Notes under the pieces: model-generated | Seen by the model: the letters and a program-made list of their open reading frames with translations, nothing else | What the model was told of the DNA's origin: nothing | Database searches by the model: none | Shown here: piece after piece, positions 1-7,131 of the stretch | Layout: each line of letters begins with the position of its first letter | Position numbering within the stretch: the first letter of the stretch is position 1 | Assembly: GCA_035416745.1 (NCBI GenBank) | Contig: DAOLNV010000053.1 | Coordinates: 1-40,439 of the forward strand | Source: Candidatus Hydrogenedentota bacterium | Lineage (GTDB): Bacteria; Hydrogenedentota; Hydrogenedentia; Hydrogenedentales; SLHB01 | Length of the DNA: 40,439 bases | Direction of reading: 5' to 3' | Made by a program: the position numbers and the translations under genes

Positions 1-553
1 AGTCGTTGTAGCCCACCAGACCGCCGACCTCGTAGGAGCCCGCCACCGCGCCCGTCGCGTAGCATTGGGATACCGTGCCGCCCCAGTTGTAGCCCACCAG
101 GCCGCCGACGTTGTTTTCCCCCGTCACCTCGCCGCCATCAAGCCCGAGGTTCTGCACGACCCCGCCCGCGCCAACTGCCCCGAAAAGGCCTACATAATCC
201 GTGCCAGGGCGGTTGATCGTAAGCCCCGTAATGACATACCCCTGGCCGTCCAATGTCCCCGTAAACGGCGTTGTCGAATCGCCGATTGGGTCAAACCCTG
301 CGTCGCTGTTCCAGGCCGCCGTGGCCGAGGCGTCGATATCCTGGGTAAGGACGTAATCCCCGTCGAGGGGGTAGGCGGGGTCATTTCCAATGAGCTGAAG
401 CTCTGCGATCGAGTCGATTTGGATGACTTGACCGAAAGCAGGCGCGGTATGCGCCATGCACACAGCCAGAACCATAGCCCAGAGGCATGTGAGGCACGGT
501 GCTTTCTTGGCGTTGCGCAACGTGTGATTGGCCGATGAAGTACGCGAGATCAT
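1..553 (-). CDS. Exported GLUG-repeat protein (N-terminal part, cut by window edge)
   Basis: The reverse strand reads open from ATG at 553-551 to the left edge with no stop, giving 184 residues. The first ~42 residues look like a Sec signal peptide: basic start, hydrophobic LWAMVLAVCMA, then AHTAPAFGQ. Next comes an 'IAELQLIGNDPAYPLDGDYVL' -type segment, a 'GTLDGQGYVITGLTINR' segment, and two copies of the GLUG core, GGLVGYNWGGTVSQCYATG and GGLVGYND. GLUG repeats are known from secreted and surface proteins, often adhesins or beta-helical passengers; no catalytic function is implied. An AGGGGGG ribosome binding site lies 5 bases before the ATG, and a hairpin and a sigma70-like promoter lie further upstream. 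The full length, C-terminal domain and any anchor are outside the window. Confidence 0.85.
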   Translation of the reverse strand, partial: MISRTSSANHTLRNAKKAPCLTCLWAMVLAVCMAHTAPAFGQVIQIDSIAELQLIGNDPAYPLDGDYVLTQDIDASATAAWNSDAGFDPIGDSTTPFTGTLDGQGYVITGLTINRPGTDYVGLFGAVGAGGVVQNLGLDGGEVTGENNVGGLVGYNWGGTVSQCYATGAVAGSYEVGGLVGYND

Positions 554-569
554 AAAAACCCCCCTTTGC

Positions 570-590
570 CTGCCGCTATCCTGGCGGCAG
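570..590 (-). other. Perfect hairpin in the GLUG gene leader
   Basis: CTGCCGC (570-576) pairs perfectly with GCGGCAG (584-590) around a 7-base loop, just upstream of the AGGGGGG ribosome binding site of the GLUG protein. No U-tract follows, so it is not a standard terminator. It could affect translation start or mRNA stability, but its function is unknown. Confidence 0.45.
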
Positions 591-737
591 CGTTAATGCT
601 CCATCCGCTGGGGCGCGCCGCAATCCAGCATCTCGCTACGCAGGGATGAGTCAACGGCGCCTTAGCGACATTGCAGGAAGCAGTCCCCTTTTGGCCCCAA
701 GAGCACCATATTCGATGTGGATAGAGGCGATTGCGCA

Positions 738-793
738 TGTTGACAGGCCCTAAACTAGACACATCTTAGAACAATTGTCTATATCTGTCAACA
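738..793. repeat. Nested inverted repeat between symporter and GLUG gene
   Basis: The outer arms are TGTTGACAG (738-746) and CTGTCAACA (785-793). The inner arms are TAGACA (756-761) and TGTCTA (776-781). All are perfect. The two pairs are concentric and cover the predicted promoter of the GLUG gene, so this may be an operator for a dimeric regulator or a cruciform-prone site. Confidence 0.5.
763..792 (-). promoter_or_regulatory. Probable sigma70-type promoter of the GLUG gene
   Basis: Reading the reverse strand, TTGACA (792-787) is followed after 18 bases by TAAGAT (768-763). The predicted transcript would start near 756 and have a leader of about 200 bases. The -35 matches consensus; the -10 has two mismatches. 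It lies inside the nested inverted repeat at 738-793, so a regulator bound there would block it. The rest of the 554-923 gap has no other recognisable gene. Confidence 0.45.
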
Positions 794-923
794 GGCTTCA
801 TGACACCGTTCTCGATGTGTCCCTGGGGGTGATGGGAAGGAGCCATGCGGCCTCCAAATCCAATGTATAAACGCCCGTTTCGTACCGAATCACCCGGTCG
901 GCATGTTTGTGCTTGTTTGGGGG

Positions 924-2288
924 TTACTCTGAGAGTCGCGTGAGTTCGGATTCCAGTGCCTGAGGGTTCTGCCAGAGGGACGTGCGCGTTTCGGCTACGA
1001 TGACGCCGCTCAGAAAGATCAGGGAAACGAGGTTGGGTATGGCCATGCAGGCGTTGGCGATGTCGGCGAACGACCACACGGCGCGCAGGGTTGTTACGGA
1101 GCCAATCATGACGAAAGCCACCCATAAGCACCGGTAGGGCATGACGGCCCTGGAGCCCAACAGGTATTCGGCGGCTTTCTCGCCGTAGTAGGACCATCCC
1201 AGGATGGTGGAGAACACGAAGGTCAGCAACCCGCCGGTAAGCACTACGCCGCCCAGCATGCCGAAGTCGCCGAAGGCGGCTTTGGTCAAGGCGGCGCCAT
1301 CGTGGACGCCGGCCTGCCATTCGCCGGAATTGACCAGCACGAGACCGGTCATGGCGCATACGACTACGGTGTCCCAGAAGGTTCCGGTGGAAGATACGAG
1401 AGCCTGGCGCACGGGGGTGTTGGTTTGCGCGGCGGCGGCGACTATCGGTGCGCTGCCCAGGCCGGATTCGTTCGAGAAGAGGCCGCGGGCCGCCCCGTAC
1501 CGTATGGCCTCCTTCATGGTGGCCCCGAGAAACCCGCCCAGGGCGGCCTGACCCGTGAACGCGCTCGTACAGATCAGCGCGATGGTGTGAGGGACCGTCG
1601 ATGCATTCATGCACAGAAGGAGGATACAGCCGGCGACGTATGCGACGGCCATGAACGGAACCAGGGCCTCGCACACGCGCGCGATGGAGCGAATTCCCCC
1701 TAGAATCACGATGGCGGTCAAGATGGTCATGATAGCGCCTGTAACCCATGGGGAAATGTGAAACGTGTTGTTGACCAGCTCGGAAATGGAATTGGCCTGG
1801 ACCATGTTGCCGATGCCGAAAGCGGCGACCGCGGTAAAGATGGCGAACAGAACGCCCAGCCACTTCTGGTTCATGCCGCGTTCGAGGACGTACATCGGCC
1901 CGCCGGCCATCTGGCCGTTGGCCCTGGTCACCCGGAACTTCACGGAAAGGAGAGCCTCGCCGTACTTTGTGGCGATTCCGAAGACGCCGGTCAACCACAT
2001 CCAGAGCACGGCTCCGGGTCCTCCCGCGGCGATAGCCGTCGCTACACCGACAATGTTGCCGGTGCCGATTGTGGCAGCCAATGCGGTTGTCAAGGCGCCG
2101 AAGTGGCTGATATCGCCCTCCCCTTCGTTTGTTCGCTTCAGGGACAGCCGAATGGCCTTGCCCAGGTAGCGCTGGATGAACCGGAGCCGGATCGTGAGAT
2201 AGACATGCGTGCCCAGGAGGAGGATGATAAGCGGCCACCCCCACATGAATCCGCTTACCGTATCCAGCAGCTTTTCGATTGACTCCAT
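924..2288 (-). CDS. Sodium:alanine/glycine symporter family protein (AGCS)
   Basis: This is a 454-aa multipass inner-membrane protein of the AGCS (alanine or glycine:cation symporter) family, which imports small neutral amino acids with Na+. Family signatures seen are FGALTTALAATIGTGNIVGV followed by ATAIAAGGPGAVLWMW in the N-terminal third, GGPMYVLERGMNQKW, and a GLGSAPIVAAAAQTN segment near the middle. About ten or eleven hydrophobic helices are visible and the length is normal for the family. I prefer the ATG at 2288 because GGAG lies about nine bases upstream; an in-frame ATG at 2303 would add five residues. The gene stands alone, divergent from the membrane protein at 2644. Substrate (Ala, Gly or another) cannot be told from sequence. 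Confidence 0.92.
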   Translation of the reverse strand: MESIEKLLDTVSGFMWGWPLIILLLGTHVYLTIRLRFIQRYLGKAIRLSLKRTNEGEGDISHFGALTTALAATIGTGNIVGVATAIAAGGPGAVLWMWLTGVFGIATKYGEALLSVKFRVTRANGQMAGGPMYVLERGMNQKWLGVLFAIFTAVAAFGIGNMVQANSISELVNNTFHISPWVTGAIMTILTAIVILGGIRSIARVCEALVPFMAVAYVAGCILLLCMNASTVPHTIALICTSAFTGQAALGGFLGATMKEAIRYGAARGLFSNESGLGSAPIVAAAAQTNTPVRQALVSSTGTFWDTVVVCAMTGLVLVNSGEWQAGVHDGAALTKAAFGDFGMLGGVVLTGGLLTFVFSTILGWSYYGEKAAEYLLGSRAVMPYRCLWVAFVMIGSVTTLRAVWSFADIANACMAIPNLVSLIFLSGVIVAETRTSLWQNPQALESELTRLSE

Positions 2289-2465
2289 ACGATTCGTCTC
2301 CATTGCCTGTGCGGCAAAACCATGCTGTTCGGGGGCCTGGACGGATGGGCTCTGTCACGGTAGAGGCTGGCTTGTGATGCCGAGCCGGCGGGCTTGCTTC
2401 TATCATAGCGCGCGCGGCGCCGTCAAGATTAAACCAGAGGAAATGAGCCGGTCTTTTCGTTCTCT

Positions 2466-2494
2466 TCTTGATTTTCCGGTGTTTCTGGTATGAT
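2466..2494 (+). promoter_or_regulatory. Possible promoter upstream of the membrane/coiled-coil gene (distal)
   Basis: TCTTGA (2466-2471), a 17-base spacer, and TATGAT (2489-2494) form a plausible sigma70 promoter reading toward the gene at 2644. It would leave a leader of about 145 bases. The gap 2289-2643 otherwise holds no recognisable gene. Confidence 0.35.
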
Positions 2495-2547
2495 AGGGTC
2501 TTGTGAGGCCGGGCCGCGCGCCTGCGATAGTCCGGCGCTCATGGTAA

Positions 2548-2576
2548 TGGAACCGTGCACGCCGTTCGGGGATAAT
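2548..2576 (+). promoter_or_regulatory. Possible promoter upstream of the membrane/coiled-coil gene (proximal)
   Basis: TGGAAC (2548-2553), a 17-base spacer, and GATAAT (2571-2576) form a second candidate promoter for the gene at 2644. The GGAAC core of the -35 also resembles ECF sigma -35 elements, so an alternative sigma factor is possible. Only one of the two candidates may be used. Confidence 0.3.
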
Positions 2577-2643
2577 ACATAGACTAGGTACTTACAAGCT
2601 GCGGGCAGGTATCAGACCGGGACGGGTGCGGCAGGAGAAACCG

Positions 2644-3765
2644 ATGCCAGATACAAAATTCGTCATTCTAATCGCCATGGTGATGTTCACCTTCGCGTCC
2701 ATTGTGACGACGTATATCAGCCTGAGCATTTCGGTGCTTCCCGAGCCCACCGTGACCATACCCATCACGCAGGACGTGAAGTGGGATTGTGCCTATTTGG
2801 CGTTGCTGATTTCGGTGGGTATCGGCCTGATGCTGTTTGCGCTGAAAGTGGCGATCATCGACGAGAAGAAGCGGCTCAACGTAGTAGGCCTTCTGGGCAT
2901 GTTGATTGTGGCGTTCATCTCGATCTCGTTCAACATGGACGTGTTTTACCGCGCGGCCAACAGGGATTTTTACATCAATTACACCAATGCCCAGATGAAG
3001 AAAGTGTACGCGGACTACCTTGCGGAGGTGGAGTCGAAGCTTTCCGCGAAAAAGATGGAACTCCTCAAGCAGGTGGCCAAACAAGAGGGCGAACTGGAAT
3101 CTGAGATTCGCGGTATTCGTGTGGACCCTGAAGGATACGGGCCGAAGGCGAAGAGCGAAGATTACAAGTTGACGCTGTTGCAGAAAGAGACGGAGGTCGA
3201 GCTTCGGTCGATCGAAGAAGCTCAGGCGATGAAAGCGAAGGCCGACGCGCTGCTGACGCAGTCCCCGAAAGACCTGACGGAGGTCGAGGCGCTGCAAGGC
3301 GAGCTGCAGGCCGCGGTCAAGGATATGGGCGCGAAGGCGGGGGTGCTGTTGCCGGAGCCGTACCGGGCTCAGAACCAGCTTTTCGTGGTATTTGCCAAGT
3401 TGTTCGATTTTCGCAACTCGGATTTCATGGAAATCTGCATGTCGCTTCTTATCATGGCCCTGGCGCTTCTGCTGGACCTGGGCGATATCATCGGCTACTG
3501 CATGGTCCCCGATGATCCCGAGGCCCGACGAGCCCGGAAACGCCGCGAGTACGATAGCTATGCCGGGCCGCAGGTTATCCCCGCCCCGTTGACCAAACCT
3601 CTCTTGCCGGAATCGGAATCCTCGCCTATCGACTATTACCCCGAGGATCAAAAGGAAGCTTTCTTCGCGCACAGGGAAGAGGATTACCCGCTGCCCGCTG
3701 CAGAAGCCGAGGTGGGGGGGCAGCCCCCGAGCAAACGCCCGTTCCACTTTCGCCGCAGACGGTAA
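2644..3765 (+). CDS. Unknown membrane protein with central coiled coil (DUF4407-like layout)
   Basis: A 373-aa protein I cannot assign with certainty. Three hydrophobic segments lie near residues 5-28, 48-70 and 80-98. A long charged helical region at about 110-235 (rich in E, K, A and L heptads) is probably a coiled coil. A fourth hydrophobic helix (EICMSLLIMALALLLDLGDI) lies near 265-288, and the tail is Pro- and Glu-rich and ends in RRRR. This order of membrane helices and coiled coil resembles DUF4407-type proteins, but that is a layout match only. The start is ATG at 2644, with AGGAG seven bases before it; a GTG at 2626 lies upstream in frame. It is monocistronic and convergent with the lpxC-fabZ end of the next operon. 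Confidence 0.7.
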   Translation: MPDTKFVILIAMVMFTFASIVTTYISLSISVLPEPTVTIPITQDVKWDCAYLALLISVGIGLMLFALKVAIIDEKKRLNVVGLLGMLIVAFISISFNMDVFYRAANRDFYINYTNAQMKKVYADYLAEVESKLSAKKMELLKQVAKQEGELESEIRGIRVDPEGYGPKAKSEDYKLTLLQKETEVELRSIEEAQAMKAKADALLTQSPKDLTEVEALQGELQAAVKDMGAKAGVLLPEPYRAQNQLFVVFAKLFDFRNSDFMEICMSLLIMALALLLDLGDIIGYCMVPDDPEARRARKRREYDSYAGPQVIPAPLTKPLLPESESSPIDYYPEDQKEAFFAHREEDYPLPAAEAEVGGQPPSKRPFHFRRRR

Positions 3766-3822
3766 CCGCTGGCCCGCCTGTTTCTGCCGCCAGAACCTGC
3801 CGCCCGGAGGCGAGGATGCGGT

Positions 3823-5175
3823 TCAGACAGACTTGCGGGGCATGATTTGCCCGTCTTGACAGGGGGCATCGGTAAGCCCGAAACTCATCTCGGCCTCGAC
3901 CGCAATGTCGTCTTCGATTCTAGCCACTGCCCGCACACGGCACGCGTTGTGCCTGAGCTGCAACATTTCCGATTCGACGATGAGCTGGTCGCCGGGCACG
4001 ACCGTGCGGCGGAATCGAGCATTGGTGATGCCCATGAAATAGGCGAGTTTGCCCGCTTTTCCGTTTCCGTCGAATAGGAGTATCGCGCTGACCTGGGCCA
4101 TGCTCTCGATGATCAAGACGCCCGGCATAATAGGCATATTGGGCCAGTGACCTTGAAAGAAGGGCTCGTTTACGGTCACGTTCTTGATGCCGACTACCCG
4201 TTTGTACGGGACATAGGACAGAATCCGGTCGACAAGCAGGAAGGGGAACCGGTGGGGCAGCACCTGCATGATGTTGTTCACATCCAGCGCGGGCTGGGTC
4301 TTCCCATAACTCCCCGCGAAACCAGGGTCAATCCTGGAATGGCCGTTCAACAGGGCCCTCTTCACCTGCTTGGAGAAATTCACGTGGAGGGGGTGGCCTG
4401 ATTTCACGGCGATCACATGCCCCTTGATGGGCTGTCCCAACAGGAACAGGTCGCCCAATAGATCGACCAGCTTATGGCGCACAAACTCGTCCGGGAAACG
4501 GAGGTCGTCGTTCAGGATGGATTCGTCTCCAATCACGATGGCGTTCTCGAGACTTCCCCCTTTGATGAGGCCTTGTTCCTGAAGCATGCGCACCTCCCGC
4601 AAGAAGCAGAAGGTTCGGGCCGGGGCGATTTCCTTCTCGTACGTTTCGGGAGTGATGGTATATGAAGCGTATTGGGTACCCACCGCGACATGGTCGTAGG
4701 CAATAGTGACCGTGAGGCGCGTTTCGTCGGCCGGCAGCACGCTCAGCGTCTTGTCCTCGGACTTGTAATAGACGGGCTGCTTAATCTCGACATACTCGCG
4801 TTTGGCGTCTTGTTCGACGAGGCCGGCCTCTTTCAGGGTATTCAGAAACGGCAGGGCGCTCCCGTCGCCCACGGGCGCTTCATTGGCGTCCACTTCGATG
4901 TCGACATTGTCGATGCCGATACCGGCGATGGCAGAGAGCACATGCTCGACCGTATGAACCTTGACGCCGTTAATGCCGATCGTGGTACCGCGCGAGACAT
5001 CCACCACGTGGTCGATGTCCGCCTTGACGGCCGGGCGGTCCGGGAGGTCCACCCGGTAGAAGGTCACCCCGCTGCCCACGGGCGCGGGTTTGAAGGTAAT
5101 CGTGGTCAGGTTTCCGGTATGCAGACCAATGCCGGAAAAAGAAGACGGCTTAGCTATGGTCTTTTGACATTCCAT
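3823..5175 (-). CDS. lpxC/fabZ: Fused UDP-3-O-acyl-GlcNAc deacetylase / beta-hydroxyacyl-ACP dehydratase
   Basis: A 450-aa bifunctional protein. Residues ~1-295 are LpxC, the zinc deacetylase that commits UDP-acyl-GlcNAc to lipid A. The zinc-site motif HTVEHVLSA (His near residue 78), the HKLVDLLGDLFLLG segment with its His and Asp, and NGHSRIDPG are present. Residues ~305-450 are FabZ, which dehydrates beta-hydroxyacyl-ACP. LPHRFPFLLVDRI carries the catalytic His, and QGHWPNMPIMPGVLIIESMAQ -type sequence carries the catalytic Glu. This fusion is known in Bacteroidetes and some other diderms. Putting both activities on one chain places fatty-acid elongation and lipid A synthesis, which compete for hydroxyacyl-ACP, under one expression control. 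The start is ATG 5175, which overlaps the end of lpxD by 26 bases; an upstream in-frame ATG at 5259 would add a non-homologous stretch. It is the last gene of the operon. Confidence 0.95.
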   Translation of the reverse strand: MECQKTIAKPSSFSGIGLHTGNLTTITFKPAPVGSGVTFYRVDLPDRPAVKADIDHVVDVSRGTTIGINGVKVHTVEHVLSAIAGIGIDNVDIEVDANEAPVGDGSALPFLNTLKEAGLVEQDAKREYVEIKQPVYYKSEDKTLSVLPADETRLTVTIAYDHVAVGTQYASYTITPETYEKEIAPARTFCFLREVRMLQEQGLIKGGSLENAIVIGDESILNDDLRFPDEFVRHKLVDLLGDLFLLGQPIKGHVIAVKSGHPLHVNFSKQVKRALLNGHSRIDPGFAGSYGKTQPALDVNNIMQVLPHRFPFLLVDRILSYVPYKRVVGIKNVTVNEPFFQGHWPNMPIMPGVLIIESMAQVSAILLFDGNGKAGKLAYFMGITNARFRRTVVPGDQLIVESEMLQLRHNACRVRAVARIEDDIAVEAEMSFGLTDAPCQDGQIMPRKSV

Positions 5176-6217
5176 CCCGCAGATTTTCCAATACCTCCAG
5201 GCGGCGCTGCAATTCGTGGATTTCCCGAAGAGCCTCCGGCAGCCGCCGCACACTTGCAATGATTCGTTTGTCTCGTTCGTGGTCCATGGCCGGGAAGCCA
5301 GAGACCACCTTTCCAGATGGGACAGACTTCGTAACCCCGCTTAACCCGGCAATCGTCACGCCGTCGCCGACCTCGATATGTCCCGCCACCCCCGCGCCGG
5401 CGGCGACAGTCACACCGTTTCCCAGAATAGCACTTCCCGAAATGCCTGCATTTCCGCAGATTATACAACTTCTGCCCATCTCGACATTGTGTCCGATTTG
5501 CACGAGGTTGTCAATCTTCGTGCCCCTTCCGATGATGGTGCTTCCAAACGTGGCGCGGTCAATGGCCGAATTTGCGCCGACCTCGACGTCATCCTCGATA
5601 ACAACATTCCCGATTTGGGGAATCTTCCTGGGGCCATCGGGTCCTGGCAGATAGCCGAACCCGTCAGAGCCGATGACCGCGCCGCTGTGAATAGTGCAGC
5701 GCGCTCCCACGATTACCCCCGCTAAGATACTGGCATTCGGGTAGATAACCGTGTCGGCCCCGATGCGCGCGCCCGTGCCGACGTAGGCGCCTGTGTACAC
5801 GCAGACGTTGTCGCCCAGGACTGCGTCAGGGGCCACGGTGACGTGGGCATCAAGCGCCACGTTTTCGCCGAGGTCAACATTTTCGCCAACAACCGCGCTG
5901 GGGTGAATACCGCGAGGCCGGGCGGCACCGGCAGCAGGGAGTTCCCGATGGAGGACGTCCAGAAAGGCGGCGTATGGGTCAGGCACTTGGATGAGGGGGA
6001 TTCGCGCTACGGAGACGCTGCCGGGCACCAGGAGCGCGCCCGCCTTGGTACCCTCGAGGTAGCGCAGATAGCGGGAAGAGCTAATGAAAGAAAGCTCGCC
6101 TTCCCGGGCCTGGCGGATGCCGTTCAAGCCCGTTAGACGAACCGAATCATCTCCGATTACGATACCGCCGACCTGAGCCGCGATTTCGCCAACTGTTGCG
6201 TTCATGCGGATTCCCAT
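5150..6217 (-). CDS. lpxD: UDP-3-O-acylglucosamine N-acyltransferase
   Basis: A 355-aa cytoplasmic acyltransferase that adds the second hydroxyacyl chain from ACP in lipid A synthesis. The N-terminal uridine-binding domain (~1-105) reads 'GEIAAQVGGIVIGDDSVRLTGLNGI'-like sequence with FISSSRYLRYL. It is followed by a left-handed beta-helix of hexapeptide repeats (~110-310), for example GENVDLGENVALDAHVTV, IGSDGFGYLPG and VQIGHNVEMG, where the latter His is the usual catalytic residue. A helical tail follows. The length is normal. The start is ATG 6217; ATG 6205 (MNATVGEIAA) is nearly as good, since neither has a strong ribosome binding site. It overlaps the lpxC-fabZ start and follows skp by 50 bases. 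Confidence 0.95.
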   Translation of the reverse strand: MGIRMNATVGEIAAQVGGIVIGDDSVRLTGLNGIRQAREGELSFISSSRYLRYLEGTKAGALLVPGSVSVARIPLIQVPDPYAAFLDVLHRELPAAGAARPRGIHPSAVVGENVDLGENVALDAHVTVAPDAVLGDNVCVYTGAYVGTGARIGADTVIYPNASILAGVIVGARCTIHSGAVIGSDGFGYLPGPDGPRKIPQIGNVVIEDDVEVGANSAIDRATFGSTIIGRGTKIDNLVQIGHNVEMGRSCIICGNAGISGSAILGNGVTVAAGAGVAGHIEVGDGVTIAGLSGVTKSVPSGKVVSGFPAMDHERDKRIIASVRRLPEALREIHELQRRLEVLENLRDGMSKDHS

Positions 6218-6267
6218 CGTCTTGGCTTCTTCGTGCCCTGAGGACCAAGAAGCGAAGACGCCATCCG

Positions 6268-6843
6268 TTATTTGGCTTTCGCGTAAGCCTCGTTCAAAAT
6301 CCGCTGTATTTCAAGGGTAATGTCAATCTTCGTGGCGAAATAAAGGACTGACGTACGGCTGTTGGGGTCCGCATCGCTTTCGAGGATCAGGTGGTAGCGG
6401 TTTTCCTCACCGTACTTGGCGATCGCCGCGTCAATATCGCTCTTGACGTTCTTAATGAGAGTGGCTGTCTTGCCATCGATCGTGGCCTGACGCGACTTGA
6501 GTTGAGCCTCGTAGGCCACAAACTCCTGCTGAATCCGGCTTTTCTCGGCGTCCCGGTCCGCTTCGGTCATGCCGTCTCGTTTCTCGAGATACGTATCCTT
6601 GGCATTCTGGATCTTGGTGGACATGGCGTCCAGCTCGTTCTGCATTGACTTGAGTTCGCCCTCAAGCTTTGCCATCTCTACCTGCTGCTTCTTGTATTCG
6701 TTGAAAACGGTCTTGCGGTCAACGACAGCGATTTTCCAGGCGGAGACGGCATCGTCTTGAGCCAGCACGCGGCTATTCAGAAGCATCAGGCCGGACAACA
6801 GGAAACCGGCCACCATACCCAGTATTACGGCACGATATTTCAC
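6268..6843 (-). CDS. skp: OmpH/Skp family periplasmic chaperone
   Basis: A 191-aa exported protein with a clear signal peptide (MKYRAVILGMVAGFLLSGLM, cleavage after VLAQ near residue 29). The mature part is a long amphipathic helical hairpin (~45-135) typical of Skp 'tentacles', with KIAVVDRKTVFNEYKK at its base. Skp trimers hold unfolded outer-membrane proteins on their way to BamA. Its place directly after bamA and before lpxD matches the classic bamA-skp-lpxD order. The start is GTG at 6843, with AAGGGGA about ten bases upstream. The 288-base gap to bamA (6844-7131) contains no recognisable gene. Confidence 0.92.
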   Translation of the reverse strand: MKYRAVILGMVAGFLLSGLMLLNSRVLAQDDAVSAWKIAVVDRKTVFNEYKKQQVEMAKLEGELKSMQNELDAMSTKIQNAKDTYLEKRDGMTEADRDAEKSRIQQEFVAYEAQLKSRQATIDGKTATLIKNVKSDIDAAIAKYGEENRYHLILESDADPNSRTSVLYFATKIDITLEIQRILNEAYAKAK

Positions 6844-7131
6844 GGTACGAAATCCCCTTTTCGTCGTTTTGGTTTAACTCCAGCGGGAACAGAACGCTAT
6901 CCACATCGCACGCAAGCTGCACTGACCCTGCCGCTGTGGCTGATTCGGCCCCGCCGGCTTCGGGCGCACGGAAACCGAAGTATACCACCGCCTCTTAGAC
7001 GTCTGCAAACCACAAACCATTCAAATGCGTATCCCGCAGACAGCCTTCCCCCTCATACAACAAGCCGGAAGCTGCTAATCTGCTGCCAGACCACGGCATG
7101 CCCGCTAACGGTGCGAGTCCCAAGAGCCCCG

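Noticed and set aside
774..846. End of that frame reads PQGHIENGVMKPVD, which recalls the start of small antitoxin proteins
   Set aside because: The match is only about ten residues, lies at the end of a shadow frame, and is followed at once by a stop in promoter-like DNA.
766..2406. Long reverse-strand open frame of 546 codons over the symporter gene
   Set aside because: It is rich in Arg, His and Gly with no domain pattern, and the AGCS symporter in another frame of the same strand has clear family motifs. It is a GC-rich shadow.
2668..3747. 359-codon reverse-strand frame opposite the membrane/coiled-coil gene
   Set aside because: It is rich in Arg, His and Gln with no membrane or domain pattern. 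The plus-strand gene has a ribosome binding site and helices.
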